A stretch of DNA of 22,757 bases from JBAXLO01 sp037134755 (GTDB taxonomy: Bacteria; Bacteroidota; Bacteroidia; Bacteroidales; JACABE01), in the NCBI GenBank assembly GCA_037134755.1, contig JBAXLO010000057.1, positions 1 through 22,757 on the forward strand, in the 5' to 3' direction. Position numbers and translations under genes: made by a program. Every line of letters begins with the position of its first letter. Position 1 is the stretch's first letter. This document shows positions 15,240 through 22,537 of this stretch, piece after piece. The notes under the pieces are model-generated. The model worked only from the letters and a program-made list of their open reading frames with translations, ran no database searches and had not been told where the DNA came from.

Positions 15240-15386
15240 TAGGCGGTAAACTTCCGACAGTAGGCGGTAAACTTCCGACGGGAGGCGGTTAAATTCCGAC
15301 GGGAGGCGGTTAACTTCTGACAACCTACTAAAAACTTCTAACAGCATGCTGTCGGACTCTAACGGGAGGCTGTTTTTTCTTAATAG
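15240..15386. repeat. Second 21-bp minisatellite, about seven degenerate copies
   Basis: Units of 21 bp start at 15240, 15261, 15282, 15303, 15324, 15345 and 15366. The first four are close (for example TAGGCGGTAAACTTCCGACAG) and the last three are decayed. Read on the minus strand the array gives a heptad EVYRLPS repeat within a 78-aa frame (15192-15428). I doubt that this is a gene, because the flanks and start context are weak. The period is the same as at 9092-9322 and both units contain AACTT. Confidence 0.8.
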
Positions 15387-15524
15387 CGATGTCACGGGGA
15401 TGTTCTTAAATATATTTTTGGCAAACAATATTTGTATTAGAAAATAGTTTTAACTAAATATTCCTATTATAATTATAAAAAAAATTATCAGTATTAAATG
15501 ATTCAAGTATTCAAAACTGATTAA

Positions 15525-15920
15525 ATGAAAAACCTTTTAATCCTATTAAGTTTTATTTTTATCTGCAATTTATGTATTGCTCAAAATAAAAATGCAGAAG
15601 CTACAAATGATACTATTATTTCAGTATTTAATCCTGCAAATGCTCATAAGGATGGGTATGAGATTGGACATGGCAATATCATTGAATTGCCTTATAATGT
15701 TGTTTCTAAATGTGCTTATAAAAAGATTATGATTATCGGTAAAAAGCATAATCATGTGGTGACGGAAGATGATTTAAAATTTATAGATGATGAAGGAGAA
15801 ACAGTGCATAAGCAAGGTAGAGCTGGTACTTATTCTACCTTTACAATCAATACTATATGGAAATGGAATACTAAAAAGAAAATCTGGAAATTGGTTTATG
15901 AAAATAAAATTAATGATTAG
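15525..15920 (+). CDS. Hypothetical secreted protein, 131 aa
   Basis: I do not recognise this protein. It begins with a clear type I signal peptide (MKNLLILLSFIFICNLCIAQ, cleavage probably near residue 19-20), so it is likely periplasmic. The mature part is about 110 residues, rich in Lys, Asn and Ile, with beta-like segments (NIIELPYNVV, KKIMIIGKKHNHVVTEDDL) and a C-terminal Trp pair (TIWKWNTKKKIWKLVYE). One cysteine remains after cleavage. It lies after the second minisatellite and 87 bases before the lipocalin gene. No promoter box was found. Confidence 0.75.
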   Translation: MKNLLILLSFIFICNLCIAQNKNAEATNDTIISVFNPANAHKDGYEIGHGNIIELPYNVVSKCAYKKIMIIGKKHNHVVTEDDLKFIDDEGETVHKQGRAGTYSTFTINTIWKWNTKKKIWKLVYENKIND

Positions 15921-16007
15921 AAATTCTATAAGTTTTATAATATAATTATTCAAAAACATAAGCAATCATTTTTTGTTATTATAAACACATAACAATCCTA
16001 ACAATTA

Positions 16008-16532
16008 ATGAAAAACAAAATACTATTAACCTTAATAATTCCTTTAATTATGATAAGTTGTAAGTCGGGAAACAAATTAGAAACCGTTCCATCGGTAGAC
16101 CTTAAGAGATATGCGGGAGTGTGGTACGAAATAGCATTGTATCCTGTTGTTTTCGAGAAAGGATGCAATTGCACAACCGCTGAATATATTCCAACAGATA
16201 AAAATTATGTAAGAGTAATAAACCGTTGCCGCAAAGGCGGTGTTAACGGTAAGGAATCAATGATAGAAGGTAAGGCTTTTATCGAAAAAGGTAGTAACAA
16301 TACGAAGTTAAAAGTACAATTCTTTTGGCCCTTTACGGGGAAGTATTGGATAATTGGATTGGCAGATGATTATTCGTGGGCAGTAGTATCACATCCCAAC
16401 AGGAAATATTTATGGATATTATCCAGAACTCCACAACTACAAGATGGGGTTTATGAAAAGATAATCCAGTTGATAAAAGACAAAGGTCTTGATCCTGAAA
16501 AGTTGATTAAAACTACTCAAATAAAAGCATAA
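16008..16532 (+). CDS. blc: Lipocalin, Blc-type outer membrane lipoprotein
   Basis: A 174-aa lipoprotein (lipobox MISC, C18) of the bacterial lipocalin family, which binds lipids or lysophospholipids in the cell envelope. The first lipocalin motif is clear: DLKRYAGVWYEIALYP with G37 and W39. The later strands contain AEYIPTDKNYVRVINRC, KLKVQFFWPFTGKYWIIGL and the signature DYSWAVVSHPNRKYLWILSRTP, closely resembling Blc. The C-terminal helix region contains IIQLIKDKGLDPEKL. The start ATG 16008 gives a proper lipoprotein signal. The metallophosphoesterase follows 56 bases later with its own promoter-like box. Confidence 0.95.
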   Translation: MKNKILLTLIIPLIMISCKSGNKLETVPSVDLKRYAGVWYEIALYPVVFEKGCNCTTAEYIPTDKNYVRVINRCRKGGVNGKESMIEGKAFIEKGSNNTKLKVQFFWPFTGKYWIIGLADDYSWAVVSHPNRKYLWILSRTPQLQDGVYEKIIQLIKDKGLDPEKLIKTTQIKA

Positions 16533-16560
16533 TTCCTATCAGTTCTTTAATAAAATTGAT

Positions 16561-16568
16561 TACTTTTG
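16561..16568 (+). promoter_or_regulatory. -7 promoter box for the metallophosphoesterase
   Basis: TACTTTTG matches TAnnTTTG exactly, 20 bases before the ATG at 16589. The upstream -33 element is not clear. The box overlaps the alternative upstream TTG start (16556), which argues for the shorter protein. Confidence 0.5.
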
Positions 16569-16588
16569 CCTGCAATAATATTCATCTT

Positions 16589-17413
16589 ATGAAAACAAGA
16601 CTCACATTTATTATTGTGTTGCTTATTAGTTTTAATATTCTTACAGCACAAACAAATACAATTGTCAAACTTCGTCCGTGGACTAATAAAACTTCTAATA
16701 CATTAAAAAAGAATTTCCGTTTTGCTGTAATGGGTGACCGCACGGGAGGAGCTAGAGTAGGAGTGTTCGATACTGCTGTTAGTAAATTAAATTTAATGCA
16801 ACCCGACTTTGTAATGTGTGTAGGTGATCTTATTGAAGGTTATTCTGAAGACACCAATTTAATACGTAAAGAATGGGACAGTGTCCAGAATTCAGTTAGT
16901 AAGTTACAAATGCCATTCCATTACCTTGCCGGCAATCATGATTATACTTCAATAGCTTCTCAAATAGTTTGGAAGGAGCGCTTTAGTTTGCCCTATTATT
17001 ATTTTAAACATAAAAATGTTCTCTTCTTATGTCTGAATTCTAATATTCCTTCGCATGAGAAGATAAGTAAGGAAGAGTTAAGGTATTTTCGCAAGGCATT
17101 GCAGAAAAACAAAGATGTAAGTTGGGTTATGGTGTTTGTACATCATCCCTTGTGGAAATATAATAAAGGCGAGCATTGGAAAGAGCTCGAAGATATGTTG
17201 AAGCAATATAATTACACGGTCTTTGCAGGACATGAACATAAATATCAAAAAAGCGTTATTAATGGTCATGAGTACTACATAACATCTACTACAGGTGGAG
17301 TTAATGTAAAGGAGAAAGATACTGATAAATGTTTTGATCATGTGCTTTGGGTGACCATGACAAGCAAAGGTCCTAAAGTTTGCTCGCTGCTGTTAAATGG
17401 GATGGATGAATAG
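16589..17413 (+). CDS. Secreted calcineurin-like metallophosphoesterase
   Basis: A 274-aa predicted phosphoesterase with a type I signal peptide (MKTRLTFIIVLLISFNILTA), so probably periplasmic. The metal-binding motifs appear in order: MGDRTGG (D50), CVGDLIEG (D80), AGNHDY (N116, H117), VHHPLW (H185/H186) and AGHEHKY (H215, H217). The first motif reads D-R-T rather than the usual D-x-H, which I recall as a normal variant in secreted members. The substrate is unknown. The start ATG 16589 is chosen over TTG 16556 because the shorter form begins with a clean signal peptide and the longer one would start inside the -7 box region. Confidence 0.92.
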   Translation: MKTRLTFIIVLLISFNILTAQTNTIVKLRPWTNKTSNTLKKNFRFAVMGDRTGGARVGVFDTAVSKLNLMQPDFVMCVGDLIEGYSEDTNLIRKEWDSVQNSVSKLQMPFHYLAGNHDYTSIASQIVWKERFSLPYYYFKHKNVLFLCLNSNIPSHEKISKEELRYFRKALQKNKDVSWVMVFVHHPLWKYNKGEHWKELEDMLKQYNYTVFAGHEHKYQKSVINGHEYYITSTTGGVNVKEKDTDKCFDHVLWVTMTSKGPKVCSLLLNGMDE

Positions 17414-17464
17414 AAGAAATTAAGAAATCTCAATTAAACTACTTTTAGATATCAGAAATATATT

Positions 17465-17472
17465 TATCTTTG
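17465..17472 (+). promoter_or_regulatory. -7 promoter box for the aminotransferase
   Basis: TATCTTTG matches TAnnTTTG exactly, 50 bases before the ATG at 17523. The sequence at -33 (CTTT, 19 bases upstream) is a weak match. Confidence 0.45.
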
Positions 17473-17522
17473 TCGAATATTTGCAAATACATTATTTAAA
17501 TTAAAGAATTAATTACATCTAA

Positions 17523-18839
17523 ATGAAAGAAACGCCTATAAATTACGAAGTAGTAACTAAGAAGTTGCAAGAGAATCACATTACTGATGTTGGTAAGGCA
17601 TCAATCAGAGTTATTAAGAAACTAATTGATGACATTGAACTGGAAACAGGACAGAAGTTTGTAAGAATGGAAATGGGTGTTCCCGGTTTGCCACCGGTAC
17701 AAATAGGTGTTGAAGCCGAAATAGCAGCATTAAGAAGAGGTGTTGGAGCAATTTATCCCGATATTCACGGTATTCCAGAACTTAAGTTTGAAATCTCACG
17801 CTTTGTGAAGCTATTCCTGAACATAGATGTAAAGACTTCGGGCTGTATACCAACAGTGGGTTCAATGCAAGGAAGTTTTGCATCGTTTCTTACCCTAAAC
17901 AACATGTATGAAGGCAAGGATACAACCCTTTTCTTAGATCCCGGCTTTCCTGTTCACAAACAGCAATTACGTGTATTAGGTATTAAGTATGATAGCTTTG
18001 ATGTTTATAACTATCGTGGCGAAAAGCTAAGAGAGAAGCTAGAATCTTATTTCAGTAAAGGCAATATCTCATCAATATTATATTCGAATCCTAACAATCC
18101 TTCGTGGATATGTTTTACAGATGAAGAACTACAAATCATCGGTGAGTTGGCTACTAAGTATAAGGTAGTAATCATGGAAGATCTTGCTTATTTCGGTATG
18201 GATTTCCGTAAGGATTATTCAAAACCGGGTCAGGCTCCTTACCAACCTTCAGTAGCCAAATATACTGATAACTGGATACTCTTTATCTCGAGTTCAAAAG
18301 CTTTCAGTTATGCCGGACAGCGTATAGGTATGATGGTTATCTCTGACCATTTATTCAATACGCATAGTCCTAAGCTAAAAGAGCGTTTCAATTCTGATGT
18401 ATTTGGAACTGCTATGATATTTGGTACTGTGTATTCCTTAAGTTCAGGCACATCACACTCTCCACAGTATGCGCTTGCAGCCATATTGAAAGCTGCTAAC
18501 GATGGCGATTTTAACTTTGTGGAAGAAACAAAAGAGTATGGTGCAAAGGCTCATATCATGAAGAAACTATTCATAGATAATGGCTTCAAGATTGTTTATG
18601 ATAAGGACTTAGACGAACCTATTGCTGATGGGTTTTATTTTACTTTTTCTTATCCGGGCTTTACGGGCGAAGAATTGTTAAAAGAGTTATTGTATTATGG
18701 CATTAGTGCGATATCATTGGCAATTACCGGTAGCGAAAAGCTGGAAGGTATGCGTGCATGTGTTTCATTAGTAAATAGAAATCAATTTGGTGATTTAGAG
18801 AATAGATTAAAACGTTTCAATCAGGATCATGGTAAATAA
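17523..18839 (+). CDS. PLP-dependent aminotransferase, class I/II
   Basis: A 438-aa fold-type I aminotransferase, cytoplasmic. Visible features are the N-terminal MEMGVPGLPP, YPDIHGIPELK, TVGSMQGSF (phosphate-binding region), YSNPNNPSW (187-194), EDLAYFGMD with the PLP-ring partners D220 and Y223, and the Schiff-base lysine K259 in SSSKAFSYAGQRIG with R267. The C-terminal domain ends with GMRACVSLVNRNQ, which carries the likely substrate-carboxylate arginine. The exact amino acid substrate cannot be read from the sequence. A 40-bp repeat module starts four bases after the stop codon and a terminator hairpin follows. Confidence 0.93.
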   Translation: MKETPINYEVVTKKLQENHITDVGKASIRVIKKLIDDIELETGQKFVRMEMGVPGLPPVQIGVEAEIAALRRGVGAIYPDIHGIPELKFEISRFVKLFLNIDVKTSGCIPTVGSMQGSFASFLTLNNMYEGKDTTLFLDPGFPVHKQQLRVLGIKYDSFDVYNYRGEKLREKLESYFSKGNISSILYSNPNNPSWICFTDEELQIIGELATKYKVVIMEDLAYFGMDFRKDYSKPGQAPYQPSVAKYTDNWILFISSSKAFSYAGQRIGMMVISDHLFNTHSPKLKERFNSDVFGTAMIFGTVYSLSSGTSHSPQYALAAILKAANDGDFNFVEETKEYGAKAHIMKKLFIDNGFKIVYDKDLDEPIADGFYFTFSYPGFTGEELLKELLYYGISAISLAITGSEKLEGMRACVSLVNRNQFGDLENRLKRFNQDHGK

Positions 18840-18890
18840 GAAAAGTACTTGTAGTACTTGAAATACTTAAAGTACTTGAAGTTAAAATAA

Positions 18891-18924
18891 GAGCGGCTGC
18901 CTTTGTTAAGGCAGCCGCTCTTTT
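18891..18924 (+). terminator. Terminator hairpin, copy 1
   Basis: GAGCGGCTGCCTT (18891-18903) pairs perfectly over 13 bp with AAGGCAGCCGCTC (18908-18920) around TGTT and is followed by TTTT. It lies 51 bases after the aminotransferase stop. There is an A-run before it, so it could also work on the minus strand. Confidence 0.9.
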
Positions 18925-19057
18925 AATACATAAGCTTTTGTTCGCGTAAAGCATAACTTATTCTAATAATAGTTTTCAATTTTAGGCACTCCCAACTCCA
19001 AGTACACCAAGAGTACTTGAAGTACTTGAAATACTTAAAGTACTTGAAGTTAAAAAA

Positions 19058-19092
19058 GAGAGGCTGTCCTTTGTTAGGGCGGCCTCCCTTTT
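19058..19092 (+). terminator. Terminator hairpin, copy 2
   Basis: GAGAGGCTGTCC (19058-19069) pairs with GGGCGGCCTCCC (19077-19088) around a 7-base loop, followed by TTTT. As plus-strand RNA it has two G-U pairs and one A-C mismatch; as minus-strand RNA the two wobbles become A-C mismatches. Confidence 0.8.
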
Positions 19093-19224
19093 AATATAAG
19101 CTTTTGTTCGCGTAAAGCATAACTTATTCTAATAATAGTTTTCAACTTTAGGCACTCCCAACTTTAAGATCTATAAAAGTACCTGAAGTACTTGAAATAC
19201 TTATAGTACTTGAAGTTAAAATAA

Positions 19225-19258
19225 GAGCGGCTGTCTTTGTTAAGGCAGCCGCTCTTTT
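19225..19258 (+). terminator. Terminator hairpin, copy 3
   Basis: GAGCGGCTGTCTT (19225-19237) pairs with AAGGCAGCCGCTC (19242-19254) around TGTT, followed by TTTT. Only one pair differs from copy 1, and it becomes a G-U wobble in plus-strand RNA. For the converging MBL transcript this is the nearest hairpin. Confidence 0.85.
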
Positions 19259-19327
19259 AATACATAAACTTTTGTTCATGTAAAGCGGAAAATATTCTAA
19301 TAAAAGTTTTCAACTTTAGACACTCCC

Positions 19328-19349
19328 AACTCCAAGTACTCCAAGTACT
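19328..19349 (-). repeat. Shortened 3'-end module after the MBL gene
   Basis: On the minus strand: AGTACTTGG, AGTACTTGG, AGTT (two 9-bp units instead of four), starting five bases after the TAG at 19355-19357. GGG, AGTGTCTAA and AGTTG follow and look like the remainder of the module. Orientation is sense with respect to the MBL gene. Confidence 0.7.
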
Positions 19350-19354
19350 TTTCC

Positions 19355-20758
19355 CTACAGGTCTACTTCTTCTTTTAGTTTAGGGATGTAAACATTTTTG
19401 AATCCATTGTCAACTAAAAATTCAGCATAAGTTTCCTGTACATCTAGTTCGCCGTGAACAAGGAATACCTTCTTAACCTTTTTCTTATCCTGTCCTTCGC
19501 TAAGATAGGTAAGCATTTCTTCGTAGTCGCCATGAGCCGAATAAGATTCTAACTTAACAACATCTGCATTCACATTATACATGCGACCGAAGATAGAAAC
19601 TTTTTTATCGCCTCTTGCTACCTTAGCCCCTAAAGTAGAAGGAGCACAGTAACCTACCACGAGTATAGTGGTTTTAGGGTTCTCAATATTATTGGCAAGA
19701 TGATGCTTAACTCTTCCTGCTTCCATCATCCCTGAGGCTGATATGATTATGCATGGTTTATTATGATGATTCAAATCTTTTGACTCTTCAATACTTTGAA
19801 CATACACTAGTTTATTAAAGCCAAAAGGATCAGGATCAGATTTCATAAATTCAAGCATTTCATCGTTAAAACACTCTGTATGCAACCTCATAATATCTGT
19901 AGCGTTGGATGAAAGCGGACTATCCACATATACATCAACATCAGGCAACAACTTAGCGTTTTGCAATCTATTTAAAGCATATACTATTTCCTGTGTACGC
20001 CCAACACTGAACGAAGGGATAATCAGTTTGCCCTTTTTCTTGGTACAAGTATCAATAGCAACTTTTAATAATTCCTTTTCAGACTCATGCACAGTACCAT
20101 GCAAACGATCTCCGTAGGTAGATTCAGCAATAATATAATCTGCTTGTGGAAATGCTTCAGGTTCCTTTAGTATTCGTTTATGGTATCGGCCTATATCTCC
20201 TGTAAAGCATATCTGTCGCGTCTTTCGACCTTCTTTTATGGTAAGATTTACAGCCGAACTTCCCAAGATATGACCTGCATCGGTAAAGACTACCTTGATG
20301 TTCTCTTCGATCATAAACTCTTTTCTGTAAGGCACACTAACAAAGCATCTCATACATTCCTGTGCATCTTTAACGGTGTAAATAGGCTCCAATGGTTTTA
20401 ATCCCTGAGCTACTCTCTTTTTATTGTGAGTAACCGTATCATGTTCCTGAATATTACCTGCATCAGCAAGCAATATCGCACAAAGATCTCGGGTGGCAGG
20501 CGTGCAAAGAATAGTGCCGTCGAAACCCTTCTTATATATATAAGGTATAAGGCCTGAATGGTCGATGTGTGCATGAGAAAGTATTAAGTAATCAATCTCT
20601 TCCGGATCGAAACCCAGATCACGGTTCATCTCATCCGTTTCCATTCCTTTGCCTTGATACATGCCACAATCGAGCAGTATTTTAATGCCACTGTTTGTTG
20701 TGATCAAATGCTTGCTACCCGTTACTTCACGAGCAGCTCCTAAGAATTGTATTTTCAT
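19355..20758 (-). CDS. MBL-fold beta-CASP protein (CPSF/RNase-like metallo-hydrolase)
   Basis: A 467-aa cytoplasmic protein of the metallo-beta-lactamase fold with a beta-CASP insert, the architecture of CPSF-73-like and archaeal-type RNases. The zinc motif is SHAHIDHSG (H62, H64, D66, H67), with DAGHILGSSA and CFTGDIGRY giving further ligands. The beta-CASP part includes PSFSVGRTQEIVYAL, VDSPLSSNATDIM and IISASGMMEAGRVKHHL. The C-terminal RMMBL region carries ESYSAHGDYEEML and VFLVHGE. Members are predicted RNA-processing nucleases, but the bacterial ones are poorly studied, so activity is inferred. ATG 20758 gives the standard MKIQFLGAAREVTGS start. A module-like repeat lies upstream (20775-20814) and another right after the stop. 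Confidence 0.93.
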   Translation of the reverse strand: MKIQFLGAAREVTGSKHLITTNSGIKILLDCGMYQGKGMETDEMNRDLGFDPEEIDYLILSHAHIDHSGLIPYIYKKGFDGTILCTPATRDLCAILLADAGNIQEHDTVTHNKKRVAQGLKPLEPIYTVKDAQECMRCFVSVPYRKEFMIEENIKVVFTDAGHILGSSAVNLTIKEGRKTRQICFTGDIGRYHKRILKEPEAFPQADYIIAESTYGDRLHGTVHESEKELLKVAIDTCTKKKGKLIIPSFSVGRTQEIVYALNRLQNAKLLPDVDVYVDSPLSSNATDIMRLHTECFNDEMLEFMKSDPDPFGFNKLVYVQSIEESKDLNHHNKPCIIISASGMMEAGRVKHHLANNIENPKTTILVVGYCAPSTLGAKVARGDKKVSIFGRMYNVNADVVKLESYSAHGDYEEMLTYLSEGQDKKKVKKVFLVHGELDVQETYAEFLVDNGFKNVYIPKLKEEVDL

Positions 20759-20774
20759 AATGCAGTTATTAAAA

Positions 20775-20814
20775 AGTACTTGAAGTACTTGAAATACTTG
20801 AAGTGCCTTAAGTT
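20775..20814 (+). repeat. 40-bp module, plus orientation, upstream of the MBL gene
   Basis: AGTACTTGA, AGTACTTGA, AATACTTGA, AGTGCCTTA, AGTT: four exact 9-bp units plus AGTT. This is the only copy outside the 167-bp array that does not follow a stop codon in sense orientation. It faces the copy at 20875-20914 as an inverted pair across 60 AT-rich bases. Confidence 0.85.
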
Positions 20815-20874
20815 ATTAAAAAGATTTTATTCTATTTTATATTAAATTATTCAATAATCAGTTTTATTTTTTTA

Positions 20875-20914
20875 AACTTCAAGTACTTTAAGTATTTAAG
20901 GCACTTTAAGTACT
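20875..20914 (-). repeat. 40-bp module containing the GNAT stop codon
   Basis: On the minus strand: AGTACTTAA, AGTGCCTTA, AATACTTAA, AGTACTTGA, AGTT. The stop codon of the GNAT gene (20896-20898) falls at the junction of units 2 and 3, so the last residues (V-L-K-V-P) are encoded by the module. Confidence 0.88.
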
Positions 20915-22089
20915 TTCTCTTTGGTATCACGAGGAATTATAATCGAACGTTGGAACCTCGATTCATCATTAAATAGTTTACGATACGTTACATGTTTCTT
21001 TGCGTACTTTGCCCCTACCGACTCGTGCAAAGCGCGCATCTTTGGGTTAAAGTCGCCTACCCACGAAAGTTCCAACTCGGTGTACCATGGTTTCTTGTTC
21101 ATTACCTGCTGCAAATGCCAGAACAGCGCCGACTCTATCCCCGACTTCTGATACTTCGGTGCGACTCCCATAATGGTTATTCGTGCCCTTGTAATAGTAT
21201 GTTTTTGTTTAAGATAAAGAAACTTGAGCTTATTAATTAAATGAAGTTTGCCATTAAGATGCTTCAATATCTGATTAACATCCGGAAACATTATCAGGAA
21301 GGCTATCGGTTCGTCCTCATGGTAAGCAAACCATATAAACTCTTCGTCGATAATGTCTTTGGCGTTTTTAATTGTTCGCAACAGCACCTCCTTATTTATA
21401 GGAGTAAAGTTTTCGTGAAACTGCCATGCATCGTCATATATTGTTTTAAAATCATCTATAAACAAAGCTGCATCCTTTAAAGCCAAATGTTTAAAACTGT
21501 ATCCGGCTTTCTGTCGTATCCAGTCTGCGATCTTCCAAAACCTTTCGGGAAACGGAACTGTAAGGTCTAAATGATTTGTAACCTGCTCGAAATAGAACTG
21601 AAATCCATAGCTTTCGAACTGTTCTTTGTAATAAGGTGGATTATACGGCATGCCGATACCCGGATGCGTAAAACCATCAACCAACAGCCCCCAGTAATTA
21701 TCGTTTTCGCTAAAATTGATTGGTCCATCCATTGCCTCCATACTTCTTTGGCTCAACCATTTCTCGCATTGATCAAAGAGCATAAATGCCGCCTCCTGCT
21801 TATCCACACACTCATAAAACCCCATACCTCCTGTGGGTTGTGTGTAGTTGTAAGCTTTATTCTTATTAATAAAAGCGGCAACACGTCCCAGCAAGTTTCC
21901 TTCCTCATCTTTTAGCACCCAACGTATTGCTTCTCCGTTCTTAAAGAAGATATTTGTTTCGGGGTTAAAGATGCCTTCAATATCGTATTCCAAAGGACAC
22001 ACCCACGTACTATCGTTTTTATATATAAGTCGTGCAACATTATAGAAGTCAGCGATGTCTTTTTTTGTCTTAACCTCAGTTACTTTCAT
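20896..22089 (-). CDS. GNAT-fold acyltransferase-like protein
   Basis: A 397-aa cytoplasmic protein of a family usually annotated as GNAT N-acetyltransferase-like. The N-terminal half (about 1-150) has KTKKDIADFYNVARLIYKND and a GRVAAFINK strand typical of a degenerate GNAT domain, then DGPINFSENDNYWGLLVDGF. The C-terminal domain has the acetyl-CoA-binding region RITIMGVAPKYQKSGIESALFWHL and the end of a GNAT fold, MRALHESVGAKYAKKHVTYRK. The motif A glycine pattern (here Q-K-S-G-I) departs from the canonical Q/RxxGxG/A, so catalysis is not assured. Substrate unknown. The extreme C-terminus (KVLKVP) is derived from a dispersed repeat module. ATG 22089 is the start; a -7 box lies 39 bases before it. 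Confidence 0.85.
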   Translation of the reverse strand: MKVTEVKTKKDIADFYNVARLIYKNDSTWVCPLEYDIEGIFNPETNIFFKNGEAIRWVLKDEEGNLLGRVAAFINKNKAYNYTQPTGGMGFYECVDKQEAAFMLFDQCEKWLSQRSMEAMDGPINFSENDNYWGLLVDGFTHPGIGMPYNPPYYKEQFESYGFQFYFEQVTNHLDLTVPFPERFWKIADWIRQKAGYSFKHLALKDAALFIDDFKTIYDDAWQFHENFTPINKEVLLRTIKNAKDIIDEEFIWFAYHEDEPIAFLIMFPDVNQILKHLNGKLHLINKLKFLYLKQKHTITRARITIMGVAPKYQKSGIESALFWHLQQVMNKKPWYTELELSWVGDFNPKMRALHESVGAKYAKKHVTYRKLFNDESRFQRSIIIPRDTKEKVLKVP

Positions 22090-22128
22090 GCCTAAATTGT
22101 CATTTATTTGTGTTCCATAATAACGTTA

Positions 22129-22136
22129 CAAATGTA
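22129..22136 (-). promoter_or_regulatory. -7 promoter box for the GNAT-like gene
   Basis: TACATTTG on the minus strand matches TAnnTTTG exactly, 39 bases before the ATG at 22089. The -33 element is weak. Confidence 0.5.
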
Positions 22137-22234
22137 GTTCTTTTTATCATATCAACATTGTTTTTAAATTATTTTTAATATTTATATTTGAGCTAATCAA
22201 AATATAAATATGCATGACAATTAATACATACACT

Positions 22235-22274
22235 ACCATAAGATTATTCAGGGCTAAAGCCCCTGATGTATGGT
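22235..22274. repeat. REP-like palindrome 1
   Basis: TCAGGGCT-AA-AGCCCCTGA (22248-22266) forms a stem with one bulged C. Outside it, ACCATA (22235-22240) and TATGGT (22269-22274) pair as well, giving a two-part hairpin. Confidence 0.8.
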
Positions 22275-22281
22275 ATGATTA

Positions 22282-22368
22282 TCAATCCCTAGCATGAATG
22301 CTGGGGTTACTAGATAATTCAACTAATTGTTTTCATCTATTAACCCTAGCCTTCAGGCTAGGGATTGA
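22282..22368. repeat. Paired REP-like palindromes 2 and 3
   Basis: CCCTAGCATGAATGCTGGGG (22287-22306) and CCCTAGCCTTCAGGCTAGGG (22344-22363) are each palindromic. In addition TCAATCCCTAGC (22282-22293) is perfectly inverted as GCTAGGGATTGA (22357-22368), so the two form one larger inverted pair, the arrangement seen in bacterial REP doublets. A fragment CAGGGCTAAA recurs near 22422. No transposase of the REP-associated type is in the window. Confidence 0.82.
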
Positions 22369-22459
22369 GATAAAAGAATACTTTTAGCTTTAGCCATGAT
22401 GTTATTATGAAAATGTCAGGGCTAAAACTATTGATATGCAGTTTTGATGTTAATTTATT

Positions 22460-22486
22460 GAGATCCCTCATTTCATTCGGAATGAC
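22460..22486. repeat. Single copy of the GTCATTCCG-type repeat
   Basis: GAGATCCCTCATTTCATTCGG followed by AATGAC is the reverse complement of a diverged copy of the sequence at 22649-22674 (GTCATTCCG...GAGGAATCTC). It stands alone, 50 bases before the complete element. Confidence 0.7.
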
Positions 22487-22537
22487 AGCTCTAAGTTTAT
22501 TATAGCACGTCAATAGAAGAGAGCGTTTTAAAATATG

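Larger units (their letters stand above)
18844..19327. repeat. 167-bp tandem unit, three copies, between convergent genes
   Basis: Each copy has, in plus orientation, a 40-bp module of four 9-bp units plus AGTT (18844-18883, 19012-19051, 19178-19217), a GC-rich hairpin seven to eight bases later, then AAGCTTTTGTTCGCG-like sequence, CTAATAATAGTTTTCAA and TAGGCACTCCCAACT. The hairpins start at 18891, 19058 and 19225, exactly 167 bases apart. The copies differ by scattered substitutions and small indels. Beyond the third copy, towards 19350, only a partial module remains. The array fills the 515-bp gap between the aminotransferase and the MBL gene; no gene was found in it. Confidence 0.93.

Noticed and set aside
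15192..15428. 78-aa minus-strand frame with EVYRLPS heptads as a gene
   Set aside because: Same reasoning as for the first minisatellite; the last three units are decayed and there is no gene-like flank.
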